NCBI RefSeq assembly: GCF_004340525.1
Contig: NZ_SLWX01000001.1
Location: forward strand, 124,001-188,000
From: Chromatocurvus halotolerans
GTDB lineage: Bacteria; Pseudomonadota; Gammaproteobacteria; Pseudomonadales; Halieaceae
Reading direction: 5' to 3'
DNA: 64,000 nucleotides
Shown: piece by piece, positions 25,813 to 36,700 of the stretch
Layout of the letters: each line of letters starts with the position of its first letter
Numbering within the stretch: the stretch's first letter is position 1
Notes under the pieces: generated by a model
What the model saw: only the letters and a program-made list of their open reading frames with translations
Databases searched by the model: none
Told to the model about the DNA's origin: nothing
Program-made: the position numbers and the translations under genes

Positions 25813-26297
25813 GCGCACAAGTCGGCATTATCATGGGCAGCGACTCAGACCTTCCGGTCATGCGCGCCGCTGCCAGCATTCTTGAGGAACTCGGCGTAGC
25901 GACAGAGGTGGACATTGTCAGCGCCCATCGCACACCGGAAAAACTCTACGCCTACGCCCGCGAGGCCGAGGCACGCGGCCTTCGTGTGATTATCGCCGGT
26001 GCCGGTGGCGCGGCGCACCTGCCGGGCATGGTGGCTTCCCTGTGTGTCCTGCCGGTTATCGGTGTCCCCGTCAGCGCAACCAAGCTGGCGGGCGAAGACG
26101 CCCTGCTCTCCATCGTGCAGATGCCCGCCGGCGTTCCGGTCGCCACCGTGGCCATCGACAACGCGACCAACGCCGGCATTCTCGCCGCGCAGATCCTTGG
26201 CACATCGGACGCCGCGCTGCGACAGCGACTCCACGACTACAAGCAGGGCCTGAGGGACCGCGTGATGGCCAAGTCGGACAAGCTGCGCGCGGAGTAG
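25809..26297 (+). CDS. purE: N5-carboxyaminoimidazole ribonucleotide mutase
   Basis: 162-residue PurE, converting N5-CAIR to CAIR. Class I signature: [20 protein letters not shown], the catalytic histidine in [31 protein letters not shown], and [23 protein letters not shown] start overlaps the purK stop (GTGA), so the two are translationally coupled. Converges on ilvD. Confidence 0.96.
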   Translation: MSAQVGIIMGSDSDLPVMRAAASILEELGVATEVDIVSAHRTPEKLYAYAREAEARGLRVIIAGAGGAAHLPGMVASLCVLPVIGVPVSATKLAGEDALLSIVQMPAGVPVATVAIDNATNAGILAAQILGTSDAALRQRLHDYKQGLRDRVMAKSDKLRAE

Positions 26298-26339
26298 CGC
26301 CGGCGCCAGGGCCGCCCTGACTGCCCTGCGTCGCCGCGG

Positions 26340-28028
26340 CTACGGCGCGTCCGGCAGATCCAGCACGGCACCGCGGCTGGCACTGGAAGCGTTGCGCGCG
26401 AACTTTGCCAGCACACCGCGGGTATAGCGAGGCGCGGGCGCCTGCCAGGCGCTTCGCCTGCTGGCAATTTCCGCATCATCCACGTGCAGCTGCAGCAACA
26501 GCTGATGCGCATCGATGGTGATGCTGTCGCCCTCCTCCACCAGCGCGATGACGCCACCGGCGTAGGCTTCGGGGGCCACGTGGCCCACCACCATTCCCCA
26601 GGTGCCACCGGAGAAGCGACCGTCGGTGACCAGGCCCACGGATTCGCCCAGACCCTGGCCCACCAGTGCGCCCGTCGGCGCCAGCATTTCCGGCATGCCC
26701 GGTGCACCGCGAGGACCCAGGTAGCGCAGCACCATGACATCCCCGGCCCGAATCCTGCCCGCAAGAATGGCATCCAGCGCCGATTGCTCATCGTCGAACA
26801 CGCGCGCCGGGCCGGTAATGACCGGGTTTTTCAGCCCGGTAATCTTGGCCACGGCGCCCTCCGCCGCCAGGTTGCCGCGCAGAATCGCCAGATGGCCCTC
26901 GCGGTACATCGGCTTATCCAGGGGCCGGATAACATCCTGGCCTTCCGGGCAGCCAGCGGGAATTCCCGCGAGTGACTCGGCGACCGTCTCGCCGGTGATG
27001 GTCATGCAGTCGCCGTGCAGCAGGCCCGCGTCGAGCAGCATTTTCATCACCCGGGGAATGCCGCCCACACGGTGCAGATCAATCGCCAGGTAGCGCCCGC
27101 TGGGTTTCAGGTCACACAGCACGGGGACGCGGCGGCGCACGCGCTCGAAATCATCAATGCTCCAGTCGACCTCGGCGGTGTGGGCGATGGCAAGAAAGTG
27201 CAGCACCGCGTTGGTCGAACCGCCGATGGCCATGATTACCGCCACCGCATTCTCGATGGATTCCCGGGTTACGATGTCGCGCGGCTTCAGGTCCGCTTCC
27301 ACCGCCTTCACCAGCACCCGGGCACTGTCGCGCGCACTGTCGATCTTCTCGCCCTCAACGTTCGCCATGGTGCTCGAGTACGGCAGGCTCAGACCCAGCG
27401 CCTCGAAGGCCGAGCTCATGGTATTGGCCGTGTACATGCCGCCGCAGGAGCCGTTGCCCGGGATGGCGTTGCGCTCGATGGCGAGCAGGTCTTCATCGCT
27501 GATACGTCCCGCGCTGTGTTCGCCCACGGCTTCAAACACACTGACAATGTTCAGGTCCTGGTCCTTGTAGCGACCGGGCAGGATTGTACCGCCGTAGACG
27601 AAGATGGCGGGCACATTCGCGCGCAGCATGCCCATCATGGCGCCGGGCATGTTCTTGTCGCAGCCACCGATGGTCAGCACGCCGTCCATCCATTGGCCGC
27701 CGACGCAGGTCTCGATGCAGTCTGCAATCACCTCCCGGGACACCAGGCTGTACTTCATACCCTCGGTGCCCATCGACATGCCGTCACTGATCGTGGGCGT
27801 GCCGAACAGTTGCGCATTGGCGCCGGACTCGCGCAGCGCCTCCGCTGCGGCATCTGCCAGGGGCTGCAGCCCGGCGTTGCAGGGAGTGATGGTGGAGTGC
27901 CCGTTGGCGATGCCGATCATCGGCTTGCTGAAATCGTCACCGCTGTAACCCATGGCGTAATACATGGAGCGATTCGGCGCGCGCTGCACACCCTGGGTGA
28001 TATTTTTTGATCTGCGATTACTCGCCAC
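26340..28028 (-). CDS. ilvD: Dihydroxy-acid dehydratase
   Basis: 562-residue enzyme of valine/isoleucine synthesis that dehydrates 2,3-dihydroxy acids to 2-keto acids with an iron-sulfur cluster. Cluster cysteines are in [15 protein letters not shown] and [15 protein letters not shown]; an upstream cysteine, which would be the third cluster ligand in the bacterial family, is in [17 protein letters not shown]. The C-terminal catalytic serine region [22 protein letters not shown] is intact. Single gene; its promoter faces that of the SDR gene across 114 bases. Size and motifs match the shorter (about 560-residue) IlvD branch. Confidence 0.96.
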   Translation of the reverse strand: MASNRRSKNITQGVQRAPNRSMYYAMGYSGDDFSKPMIGIANGHSTITPCNAGLQPLADAAAEALRESGANAQLFGTPTISDGMSMGTEGMKYSLVSREVIADCIETCVGGQWMDGVLTIGGCDKNMPGAMMGMLRANVPAIFVYGGTILPGRYKDQDLNIVSVFEAVGEHSAGRISDEDLLAIERNAIPGNGSCGGMYTANTMSSAFEALGLSLPYSSTMANVEGEKIDSARDSARVLVKAVEADLKPRDIVTRESIENAVAVIMAIGGSTNAVLHFLAIAHTAEVDWSIDDFERVRRRVPVLCDLKPSGRYLAIDLHRVGGIPRVMKMLLDAGLLHGDCMTITGETVAESLAGIPAGCPEGQDVIRPLDKPMYREGHLAILRGNLAAEGAVAKITGLKNPVITGPARVFDDEQSALDAILAGRIRAGDVMVLRYLGPRGAPGMPEMLAPTGALVGQGLGESVGLVTDGRFSGGTWGMVVGHVAPEAYAGGVIALVEEGDSITIDAHQLLLQLHVDDAEIASRRSAWQAPAPRYTRGVLAKFARNASSASRGAVLDLPDAP

Positions 28029-28142
28029 TGGGCATCTCCTGCATGCGTCGGAGAGCGCATTCTAGGTCACTTGCAGTCAGCGCCTCAAATACTTATCTTG
28101 CAGCCTTTGCTGCGGCATTGAGCCGGCAATGCGGAGTCATCC

Positions 28143-28982
28143 ATGTCAACCATACTGATCACGGGCGCCACCGCGGGCATCGGCAAGTCTGCCGCCATTC
28201 TGCTCGCCAACAAGGGTCACACAGTGATCGCGGCGGGCCGCAACCGCCAGGTTCTCGAAGCGCTCGACCGACAGTTCAGCAACATCCATCCCCTGGAAAT
28301 GGATGTCACCAGCGCGGACAGCGTGCAGCGCGCTACCGCCGCCGTGGCATCACTCCTGAAGGGGGCCGCGCTGGACATACTGATCAACAACGCGGGCTAT
28401 GGCTGCGCTGGCCCCCTTGAGCAGGTGAGTGACGCCGATCTCGAGGCGCAATACCAGACTAACGTCTTTGGTCTGGTGCGGGTCACCCGCGCCTTTCTCC
28501 CCGCCATGCGCGAGCGCGGCCGCGGCCGCATCATCAATGTGTCCTCGGTAGCAGGCCACGTGACCATGCCCTTCTTTGCGCCCTATGCCTCCACCAAGCA
28601 CGCGGTGGAATCCATCAGCGACGCACTGCGCCTTGAGCTGCAGCCGCATGGGGTACACGTGGTGCTGGTAGAGCCCGGCGCGGTGAAAACCGGCTTCGGC
28701 GAGCATGAACGTCAGCAGCTGCAGAGGCACGCCGATGACTCCGGCGCCTACCGCGACCAGCTCGAGATCTTCATCCGCTTCCATCGCCGCCTGCACGCCG
28801 GCGGCGCCGACCCGGTCACCGTGGCCGGGACCGTGGTGAAGGCCTGCGAGGCGGCGCAACCCCGGCCGCGCTACGTAACGCCCCGCGGTCGCAACAATGT
28901 GTTCATTGTTCTGAAAAAATGTCTGCCCACCGCAATCTCCGACTGGATTCTGCGGCGCGTTACCGGGCTGGACCGTGTCTGA
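28143..28982 (+). CDS. SDR-family oxidoreductase
   Basis: 279-residue classical short-chain dehydrogenase. Cofactor loop TGATAGIGKSAAILLANKG; NNAGYGCAGPL; catalytic Ser in IINVSSVAGHVTMPFF and Tyr/Lys in APYASTKHAVESISDAL; PGAVKTGF follows. The substrate is unknown; relatives include retinol/17-beta-type reductases. It is directly upstream of the DsbA-like gene and likely co-transcribed with it. Confidence 0.93.
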   Translation: MSTILITGATAGIGKSAAILLANKGHTVIAAGRNRQVLEALDRQFSNIHPLEMDVTSADSVQRATAAVASLLKGAALDILINNAGYGCAGPLEQVSDADLEAQYQTNVFGLVRVTRAFLPAMRERGRGRIINVSSVAGHVTMPFFAPYASTKHAVESISDALRLELQPHGVHVVLVEPGAVKTGFGEHERQQLQRHADDSGAYRDQLEIFIRFHRRLHAGGADPVTVAGTVVKACEAAQPRPRYVTPRGRNNVFIVLKKCLPTAISDWILRRVTGLDRV

Positions 28983-28999
28983 GAGCCGGTGGCGACGGC

Positions 29000-30271
29000 G
29001 TGACGCTTAAGAGCCTCATCGCCTCGCCAGCCCTTGAGCGTCTGCTGTCGCCGCAGCGTCGCTTGCGACATCACGAGCGTTACGAGAAGAAGCGCCAGAA
29101 ACGCGGACGCCCTGCGGTGATCGAATACTTCCACCAGAGCGACGATCCCTACAGTCACCTGATGCTGCAGCTGCTACCGCGGCTGCAGGAACAGTACGCC
29201 GTCGAGTTCAAACCCTGGCTGGTCGGGCCGCCACCGGACTGGGCCGCGCCAGAGCGCGGCATGCTGGTGGACTGGTCTCGCCGGGATGCGGCAAGTCTCG
29301 CCGATCACCTTGGCCTTGCTTTCGCCCGTCACCATGAGCAGCCGCAGGCCGCTGCCGTAAAGCTTGCCAATGCCGCGCTGGCAGATGCCATCGACCGGGG
29401 CCGGTTTTTCGAAGAGAGTCCCGGCATCAGCGACGCACTCTGGCGCGGACGGTCGCTGCGTTCCTGCCCCGCGGACGGGGCGCAGGCCGCGGTCGATGCC
29501 GGCAACGCGAGACGGCAGGCAGCCGGCCACTACCTCGGCGCCACGCTGTTCTATGGGGGCGAATGGTACTGGGGGCCAGACCGGCTGCACTATCTGGAGC
29601 GCCGTCTGCAGGACGCAGGGCTCTCGCGCACGCGCGCGACAGGTGACCTACTGATACCGGCACAATCCTCACCCGCCCCGCCCGGCAACGCACACGGCAG
29701 GGAGCTGCACTTCTTCCTGTCATTCCGGAGCCCGTACAGCTACCTTGCCGCCCCGAGGGTTTTCGAGCTCGCACGCAGCAGCAACGCATCGTTGAAGCTG
29801 CGCTTCGTGCTGCCGATGGTCATGCGCGGGCTTCCCGTGCCCAGGGCCAAGACAATGTACATCATGACCGACGTTGCGCGTGAAGCCGCACGCCTGGGCA
29901 TGCCCTTTGGCCGCATCGCCGATCCGCTTGGCAAACCCGTGGAGCGCGGCTACTCCCTGCTGCCCTGGGCGCGCGATGAAGGGCGGGGAGAAGAATACTG
30001 CCTGGCGTTTCTGCGCGGCGTCTGGTCGCAGGGGATCGATGCGGGCAGCGACAGGGGCATACGACGAATTGTCGAATCCGCGGGTCTGCCATGGGCTCGC
30101 GCCCGCGCACACCTCGACACGGACACCTGGCGGGCAGAGGCGGAAGCGAATCGCAGGGAGATGGTTTCACTGGGGCTATGGGGCGTCCCCAGCTTCCGCG
30201 TCGGCGACACGGCGGTCTGGGGACAGGACCGTCTGTGGCAGGTGGAAGCGGCGCTAAGCGACCCTCAATAG
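29000..30271 (+). CDS. Tandem DsbA-like (2-hydroxychromene-2-carboxylate isomerase-type) protein
   Basis: About 423 residues from a GTG at 29000; an in-frame start at 28919 inside the SDR gene is less likely. Two thioredoxin-fold halves are seen: AVIEYFHQSDDPYSHLMLQL (about 40-60) with KPWLVGPP, and LHFFLSFRSPYSYLAAPRVF (about 233-252) with FVLPMVMRGLPVP and a C-terminal LWGVPSFRVGDTAVWGQDRL. Both carry (S/D)-P-Y-S instead of CxxC, so this is not a disulfide oxidoreductase but resembles glutathione-transferase-kappa/HCCA isomerases. Cytosolic. Function is unknown. Confidence 0.82.
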   Translation: MTLKSLIASPALERLLSPQRRLRHHERYEKKRQKRGRPAVIEYFHQSDDPYSHLMLQLLPRLQEQYAVEFKPWLVGPPPDWAAPERGMLVDWSRRDAASLADHLGLAFARHHEQPQAAAVKLANAALADAIDRGRFFEESPGISDALWRGRSLRSCPADGAQAAVDAGNARRQAAGHYLGATLFYGGEWYWGPDRLHYLERRLQDAGLSRTRATGDLLIPAQSSPAPPGNAHGRELHFFLSFRSPYSYLAAPRVFELARSSNASLKLRFVLPMVMRGLPVPRAKTMYIMTDVAREAARLGMPFGRIADPLGKPVERGYSLLPWARDEGRGEEYCLAFLRGVWSQGIDAGSDRGIRRIVESAGLPWARARAHLDTDTWRAEAEANRREMVSLGLWGVPSFRVGDTAVWGQDRLWQVEAALSDPQ

Positions 30272-31131
30272 CCGCTTTCAGTTTTTGTCGGCAGCGCCTC
30301 AGCAATCGCATCGGGCACGAAAAAGTCCCGGAAAAGACTGCCTCCAGCCTCAACCGCATAGACATCAAAGTCAGAAACGCCCTCCTGTCTCAGCAGCAGT
30401 TCATCGATAAAGAAGTTACCGGTGCAGGCGTCGCCGCGACGGTTCATCACCACGTACGCGGCATCGGCCATGATATCCACCGTGCGACTCCCCTTTGCGA
30501 CAGCCTCGCCCCCGAGCACGTTGCGGATCGCCGCCGTGTCAATCGCCGTCAGCGGCCACAGGGCATTGACGCCGATGCCGTCGGCGGCAAATTCGCGCGC
30601 CAGCCCCAGCGTGCATAGGCTCATTCCCATCTTGGCAATGGTGTAGGCCAGGTGTGGCGCAAACCATTTGGCGTCCATATCCAGCGGCGGCGCCAGCGTC
30701 AGGATATGCGGGTTCTCCGCCTGTTTTAGATAGGGAATGCACAGCTTCGAGACCATGAATGTGCCGCGCGTATTGACGTCCTGCATGAGGTCGTAGCGCT
30801 TCATGTCGGTATCGAGCGTGGGTGTGGGACTCACGGCACTGGCGTTGTTGATACAGATATCAATACCGCCAAAGCGTTCGACCGTCTGCTCCACTGCGGC
30901 CTTGACCTGGTCTTCATGACGGATATCACAGAGCACGGGCAGCGCATGACCGCCCGCCGCTTCAATGGCTTCCGCTGCAGTGTATATCGTGCCGGGCAGC
31001 CTCGGATGTGGCTCAGCCGTCTTCGCCGCGATCGCCACATTGGCACCATCCGCCGCTGCTTTAAGGGCAATGGCCAGGCCGATACCCCGGCTGCCACCGG
31101 AAATGAAAAGCGTTTTGTTCTTCAAGCTCAT
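30265..31131 (-). CDS. SDR-family oxidoreductase, HSDL2-like
   Basis: 288 residues. Cofactor loop FISGGSRGIGLAIALKAAAD and INNASAVSPTPTLDTD are those of the HSDL2 group (hydroxysteroid-dehydrogenase-like 2). The Tyr/Lys pair is present in LAYTIAKMGMSLCTLGL. The catalytic serine position, in relatives ISPPL or similar, reads HILTLAPPLDMDAKW here, so Ser appears to be replaced by Ala. Either another serine substitutes or activity is altered. Ends 7 bases into the tail of the convergent DsbA-like gene. Confidence 0.88.
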   Translation of the reverse strand: MSLKNKTLFISGGSRGIGLAIALKAAADGANVAIAAKTAEPHPRLPGTIYTAAEAIEAAGGHALPVLCDIRHEDQVKAAVEQTVERFGGIDICINNASAVSPTPTLDTDMKRYDLMQDVNTRGTFMVSKLCIPYLKQAENPHILTLAPPLDMDAKWFAPHLAYTIAKMGMSLCTLGLAREFAADGIGVNALWPLTAIDTAAIRNVLGGEAVAKGSRTVDIMADAAYVVMNRRGDACTGNFFIDELLLRQEGVSDFDVYAVEAGGSLFRDFFVPDAIAEALPTKTESGY

Positions 31132-31249
31132 GGCTGTACCTGCTGCTGTTCGGAGGGTTGGGGACTGACGATTCTCGGTGCGTAAACCGGTCGCTTGTGA
31201 GGGAAGAACTCTACGCTATCGCAGTGGGACGGGAAAGTTGTGTCGCGGT

Positions 31250-32104
31250 TTAGCCCGAACGCTCTGCAATGACATGCCCGGGCAGGTGAACATCTGCGGC
31301 TCTGCGGCCAACGCCACACCACACCGCCATGGCGGTCACACACATCAGCAGCGTCACGGGCACCACGGCCTCAACGGGAAGCTGTCCGCGCTCATGCACC
31401 AGGGCAAAGGGGATAGCGGCTGCGTTCAGGGCGGCGTGCGTAACCATGGCCAGGACCACACTGCCGCGGGCGCGAAGACAGATAGCAGTGATGATTACCG
31501 ACATGGCCATCAGCGACAGGGTGTACAAGGGAACGAACAACAGCGGGGAGGCGCCCATTCGAAACTCGGGACGCCACCACAACGGCGCATGCCAGAGCGC
31601 CCAGACCAGACCGAGCAGCAGGGTGGCCGGCAGCGGCCGCCAGCGCAGCAGCAACCAGGGCAACAGGGCCCCGCGCCAGCCCAGCTCTTCGCCGACAGGA
31701 CCGGGCAACAGCGAGAACGCCGCGAGAAAGGGCATGAATACCAGGATAGCCGCTGTACCGCCGGTTTCGCGCAGATTGGCAGCACCAAACAGCAGCAGGC
31801 CAACGATAGCCACCGGCACCACCGCGTAGACCGCCAGCAGCCAGGTGCCCCACCCCACGTCCAGCGGCCCCAGGCGCTGCCACAGTCGCGCGGGGCCAGC
31901 CCTGCCATGCTCCAGCAGTGCAGCCGCCAGGGCACCCAGCGAAGGACCAAAGGCAGCCGCAAACAGCCAGGGATCATCAGGCAGCAACAGGGCGCACCAG
32001 GACCAGGCGAAGGTGACCAGCAGAAAACACAGCAAAGCGCGCGGGTTTCGCAACGGCGGCTCTGGCACTGACTGCGCAGACGGCTTGGTTTTCTCCGAAC
32101 TCAT
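31250..32104 (-). CDS. CPBP-family intramembrane metalloprotease
   Basis: 284-residue membrane protein of the CAAX protease/bacteriocin-processing (Abi, CPBP) family, with about eight hydrophobic segments. The three motifs are present: GEELGWRGALLPWLLL (EExxxR), LVWALWHAPLWWRP (HxxxW-type), and VTHAALNAAAIPFAL (HxxxN). Predicted to cleave peptides within the membrane; substrate unknown. Lies 118 bases upstream of the HSDL2-like gene on the same strand; a shared transcript is possible. Confidence 0.9.
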   Translation of the reverse strand: MSSEKTKPSAQSVPEPPLRNPRALLCFLLVTFAWSWCALLLPDDPWLFAAAFGPSLGALAAALLEHGRAGPARLWQRLGPLDVGWGTWLLAVYAVVPVAIVGLLLFGAANLRETGGTAAILVFMPFLAAFSLLPGPVGEELGWRGALLPWLLLRWRPLPATLLLGLVWALWHAPLWWRPEFRMGASPLLFVPLYTLSLMAMSVIITAICLRARGSVVLAMVTHAALNAAAIPFALVHERGQLPVEAVVPVTLLMCVTAMAVWCGVGRRAADVHLPGHVIAERSG

Positions 32105-32359
32105 TCACGCACCTCTCACACTCTCCCTGCGGCGTCAGATTCCCCGCAACAGTATACAGGCCTTGGGGTGTTGCTATTGCCTGCAGTCCTGAACCGACGG
32201 TCTTCCGGCGTATTGTTCCCGGCCCGGGCGCGCATCAGAGCCTGGAAAACCCGCGGTGCAAAGACTTAAGGTCGTTTCAAGAAAGTTTCGGCGGAGACGC
32301 CGCGTCCTGCTGCTGAGAAGCAGCCTCGCTGGCAGGCAGGGCTGGTAGATCGGTGTCAG

Positions 32360-33595
32360 TCATTCGATGCTGCGCCGGGGCAGAAAGATCTCCTTGGGCA
32401 CGAACCCCGTGACGACCTGGGTCAGGTCGACGACTTCGCTGACACGGAAGTCGACGGCGATGCTGGCGATCGAGAGCGCCTCGGCCGCCGTGAGTCCCTT
32501 CTCTTCGACCAGGAAGTTCACGACCTCCCGGGTAGCATTGCGCATCGCCCGATCAAGATCGAGATCGATGCCCGTGATCATGTAGTGCGTGTCGTTCTCG
32601 GCGCGTGGCGTGGCGGGGGCGCGGCCGGGGTGCACAGCAAAACGGAAAATGCCGCTAAGCGACTGCTCGATGGCCGTCCCGCTGACCTCGCCGTCGCCCT
32701 GCGCGCCGTGTCCGTCGCCGACATAGAAAAGTGCGCCTTCGTGGAAGACCGGGAGGTAGAGTGTCGTCCCCGCCTTGAAGTCTTTTACATCGAGGTTCCC
32801 GCCGAACTTACCCGGCGGCCGCGAGCTATGCACCCCGGGCACGGTTACCCCCGGCTCGCCCACCACCGGATCGGGCGCCACGGCCATGATCCCCATGAAG
32901 GGTGCGAGGGGTACCTCGATCGTGGGCGAGAAAAACGCCACTTCACGCCCACCCGACATCCCCGTGCGAATCAGGTGGCGGGTGCCGGGAGCAATATCCA
33001 GTTCCTGATCCCCTTCCGTGAAACCAGGATATGCTGCCGAGAATACGCCGCCGCGGGGGCTGGTGTTGTTGATTCCCCAAGGAACCCGGGTGGTGACATC
33101 GAGGATCTCAATCTCGAGCATATCGCCCGGGCTGGCGCCTTCGATGTAGAGGGGGCCAGTGATGACGTGCCCGCTCGCGCCTTCGCGGAGCCGCCCATCC
33201 CGGTCCGCCCAGAACGCCAGCACATCGTCGAGAATTTCCTCACGCGGCACGCCCATCCCGGTGAGGTAGGAAATGGGCTCCTGGTCCTGCGTCGCGCCGG
33301 CATGGGTAAGTGTTTGTATGAGCACAGTCTCACCGGGTGCGACCCGAAGCACCGGTTCCTTGTCGATCGGGAACCAGCCCCAGACGAGGTTCTCGGGTGT
33401 GGACGGCACCTCGTGGTCGATGGTGTAGCCAGTCGCCACGGCCGCGGCAGCCACGGGTCCTCCCTCATCACCCTCGCCGCACCCCGCCAACCCGACGATG
33501 AGGGCGCAGGCCAGCGTGGTGCACCGGTTCCAAAGGTCAGTCGCTCGTGCACCCGGGATCGGGATTTGTCGTGTGGTTTTGAAAACCTTCCTCAT
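32360..33595 (-). CDS. Acetamidase/formamidase family protein, predicted lipoprotein
   Basis: 411 residues. ATG at 33595, seven bases after AGGAG. The N-terminal segment RCTTLACALIVGLAGCGEGD ends in lipobox LAGC, preceded by an unusually long charged n-region, so it should be an exported lipoprotein. The body is the FmdA/AmdA fold: HVITGPLYIEGASPGDMLEIEI (given in two parts, HVITGPLYIEG and ASPGDMLEI), NNTSPRGG, GIMAVAPDP, PPGKFGGNLDVKDFKAGTTL and VGDGHGAQGDGEVSGTAIE. Cytosolic relatives hydrolyse formamide or acetamide to ammonia; an exported form is unusual. Neighbour: secreted amidohydrolase. Confidence 0.88.
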   Translation of the reverse strand: MRKVFKTTRQIPIPGARATDLWNRCTTLACALIVGLAGCGEGDEGGPVAAAAVATGYTIDHEVPSTPENLVWGWFPIDKEPVLRVAPGETVLIQTLTHAGATQDQEPISYLTGMGVPREEILDDVLAFWADRDGRLREGASGHVITGPLYIEGASPGDMLEIEILDVTTRVPWGINNTSPRGGVFSAAYPGFTEGDQELDIAPGTRHLIRTGMSGGREVAFFSPTIEVPLAPFMGIMAVAPDPVVGEPGVTVPGVHSSRPPGKFGGNLDVKDFKAGTTLYLPVFHEGALFYVGDGHGAQGDGEVSGTAIEQSLSGIFRFAVHPGRAPATPRAENDTHYMITGIDLDLDRAMRNATREVVNFLVEEKGLTAAEALSIASIAVDFRVSEVVDLTQVVTGFVPKEIFLPRRSIE

Positions 33596-33778
33596 GTCTG
33601 ACTCCTGATCAGGGTTTCCACGGATTCTTCCCCGTACTCCTCTGCCCAGGCCCTGCATCGGTACGGGACAGCATCCACAGTCATGATACACCTAACGCTG
33701 CATCAGGCCGCCGCCATCTTAGGTGATGCGACCGCCGTCAAGGCGGGCCAGCGCATCGCGGTCAAGGCCATCCGGCGT

Positions 33779-36700
33779 TCAATGGGAAGGGTATAGCAGG
33801 TCCGCCAGCGAGTAGTAACGCCCGTTCTTGACAGTGCCACGGATGTTGGTGACCTCGCTGATATCCGCGAGGGGATCTCCGTTGATGATCACCATATCGG
33901 CCAGCTTGCCGGCTTCGATGGACCCCAGATCTCTGTCAGCACCGGCGATGCGGGCGGACTGCAAGGTGGCCGCCTGCAAAATCTGGTAGCCCTTTAATCC
34001 CTCGCGCTGGTAGAGGAGCAGTTCGGCGTGAAGGCCAGTGCCGAACGGGGTGAAGGGCGAGTCGGTGCCCGTACCCACCAGTGCACCGCGCGCCACAAGC
34101 TCGCTGAGTAGCTCGCCGTAGGCATCGACATAACCTCCACTGCCAGGACCGAAGAAAGCCATGAAGTCCTGGTAATTCTTTTTGGCCGCCTCGCCGTAAA
34201 GCGCATTGAATTGCTCTGTGCTGTAGAGGTCATTCTGTTCGGTAAAGGTCAGCACCACCCCGGGCACTACCATAGTAGGCACGATGCCCATACCGGTTTC
34301 CAACAGGACTGCCGCGACATCCTGGTAACTACGCCCCAGCTCGCTGATCTTGGTGGTAAAACCCCGGCGGCTGGTGCCGGTGAAATGCTCGACGTAATCA
34401 ACGCCGTAAGCAGCGGCAGGCAGCAACTCGTGGGAGGTCACTGGCACGCCCATGCGGTGGGCAAAATCGACGATTCGCCGTTGTCGCCGGTCAGAAAGAC
34501 GCACATAGGTCTTGATGAAGTCGACATCCAGCGCACGGCTTCGCTGCAGGGCTTTTTCCAGATGAGCGTCTGATGCAATGCCCTCGGCGACGGCGTAGTA
34601 CACGCGATTGCCGTCGATATTGTGGCCGGTGATGAAGGTGCGGGGGCCTATGCGGCGGCCCGAGGCCCAGGCCTCCCGGCGCTCGTTGGCCAGGTAAGGG
34701 TTGGAGCCCGGATCACGCACGGAGGTAATGCCGTAAGCAAGCCAGGCCCGCCCCTGTTGTTCACTGTGATTGTGATCACCAATATGAGCATGGGATTCAA
34801 ACAGGCCTGGAATGACCGTACTGTCACTGGCATCCAGCACGGGCAGGGCCGTGGCGGTATCGATCGGGCCGACGGATTGAATGCGGTGGCCATTGATCGT
34901 GATGTCGACGTCCTCTGCATAGGACTCTGATGTTCCGTCAAAAACACGCCCCGCGCGCAGCACCCAGCGCCGATCTGGTACGTCCCTTCGCCATGTCATG
35001 CTCGGCGAGATTTCTTCCTGCTGGCCCGTCAGCAGATGCAGGCGAAAAAGCTGGTCCCCCGCCAGGTAGGCCAGATACTCACCGGAGTGGCTAAAACTCG
35101 GCATATCCGCCAGTGCATCGACCAGTACCTGCGGCGCACCGACAGGCCGCATATCCCCATCAAGTACCTGCAGATTCAATACGCCGTTCTGGCTGTAGGC
35201 CACCTGGTGTGAGCCGTCGCCGCGAGGCGCGAGGGTCGCGTGAGTAATACTGCGGTGCGGAGTGGGAACGATGTCGTGGGCCTCGCCGGTGTCGACATTG
35301 GCGGCGACGATGGCGTAAATTCCCTCGCGGAAGCGCTGACTGTAAGGTTTCAACCGGGTCGTGACCAGGTACCTGCCATCAGCAGACCAGTTGATCGGCT
35401 GTGGAGGCATGGGTGCCAATACAGCCGACAATTCGCCGGTCTCTAAATCGTAGATGCTGAGCTGTCCCACGACATGCAGCAGGGGATTGGCCGGTACATC
35501 GGTAAAAAATGCGAGTTTGCTTCCGCACGGTGACCATGCCGGGAAGCTGATGAATTTCTTCTCGAAGACAATTGATTCTATGGTCCCGATAGCGAGATCC
35601 AGGGTCCAGATGGCATACCGGTCGTCTTTGTCGCTGATCCAGCTCAGGCGTTTGCCGTCCCGCGACCACACAGGTGTCTGATCGGCAGCCGGGTCGTCGG
35701 TAATCTGAGACAGTTTCTGTCGTTCGATATCCCAGAGATAGAGGTCGCCGAGCGCGGTGAACGCCAGAGCACCGCCGTCCGGTGACAGGGTCGGGTAAGA
35801 GATGCCCAGCACCGGGCGTGGCGCAGCGCTGTCATAATCCCGCTGCTTGCGCGCGTAGGCTGGCCGCTCTATCGCGATATCCACCGTAAACGGTTCCAAC
35901 TGAATCGGGGCGTCTGGAGACCAGCGCTGGATTTGACCATCGGCGGTAAAGACCGCGCTCCCATCAGGCTGCCACTGGGCGCCAAAGGGAAACACATCGG
36001 CCCCACTGGGCGTCAGGGGTGTGAGGGTTTTCGTTGCGAGGTCGAACAGAGAAAGACTGCTGAGCGCGTTGCCTGCGGGGTCGCGATCCAGCGTGCGCAG
36101 ACTGAGTGCCGTGCCCGCCGGTAGAAACCGCAGGCCGGAAAAACGCGAGCGGCTCTGCAGTAACAACTCAGCGTCAGCATCTGGGCGCTGCCAGTAGATG
36201 GCAGACCCACCACGGTCAGTCACCAGATAGGCGAAGCCGTTTCCGTCCGGGTGCCAGGTCGGCGAGTGGGCGTCTGTGTCAAGGAATGTCAGCTGCTCGG
36301 GTTCCGCTGGCGGTGTATCGCCCTCACCCGAATGCAGTTGCCAGAGGTCGTAGCTGCCGGAGCGGTCAGAGGAAAAGATAATGCGCTGCCCGTCTGCCGA
36401 GTACTGAGGCTCGCGATCATCGAAGGCACCGCGGGTGAGTGGCACGGGCTTCGATCCATCATAGGGATTCAGCTTCCAGAGATCGAAGGTGCCCTCGCGA
36501 TAGCCTCCATAGACAATATGGCCACCGCCGGGATGAAAACTTGGTTCCCAGGCATCGTCGTCCCAGTCGGTGAGCGCTCGTGTCGATTTCTCCCCGGCCT
36601 TTTGCAGATAAAGTGCGGCCTGCAGAGCAATCACCTTGTCCCCGTTGACCGGGCTGACTGCCACCGCGAGGTTGGTTCCCTCTGTCAGCAAAATCGAGGT

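Noticed and set aside
27015-28010. Long open frame (331 codons) antisense to ilvD
   Set aside because: It mirrors ilvD codon by codon, has an atypical His/Gly/Arg/Gln-rich composition and no recognisable motif. Similar long antisense frames opposite fabY (18348-19328) and ribB (22066-22800) are also composition artefacts.
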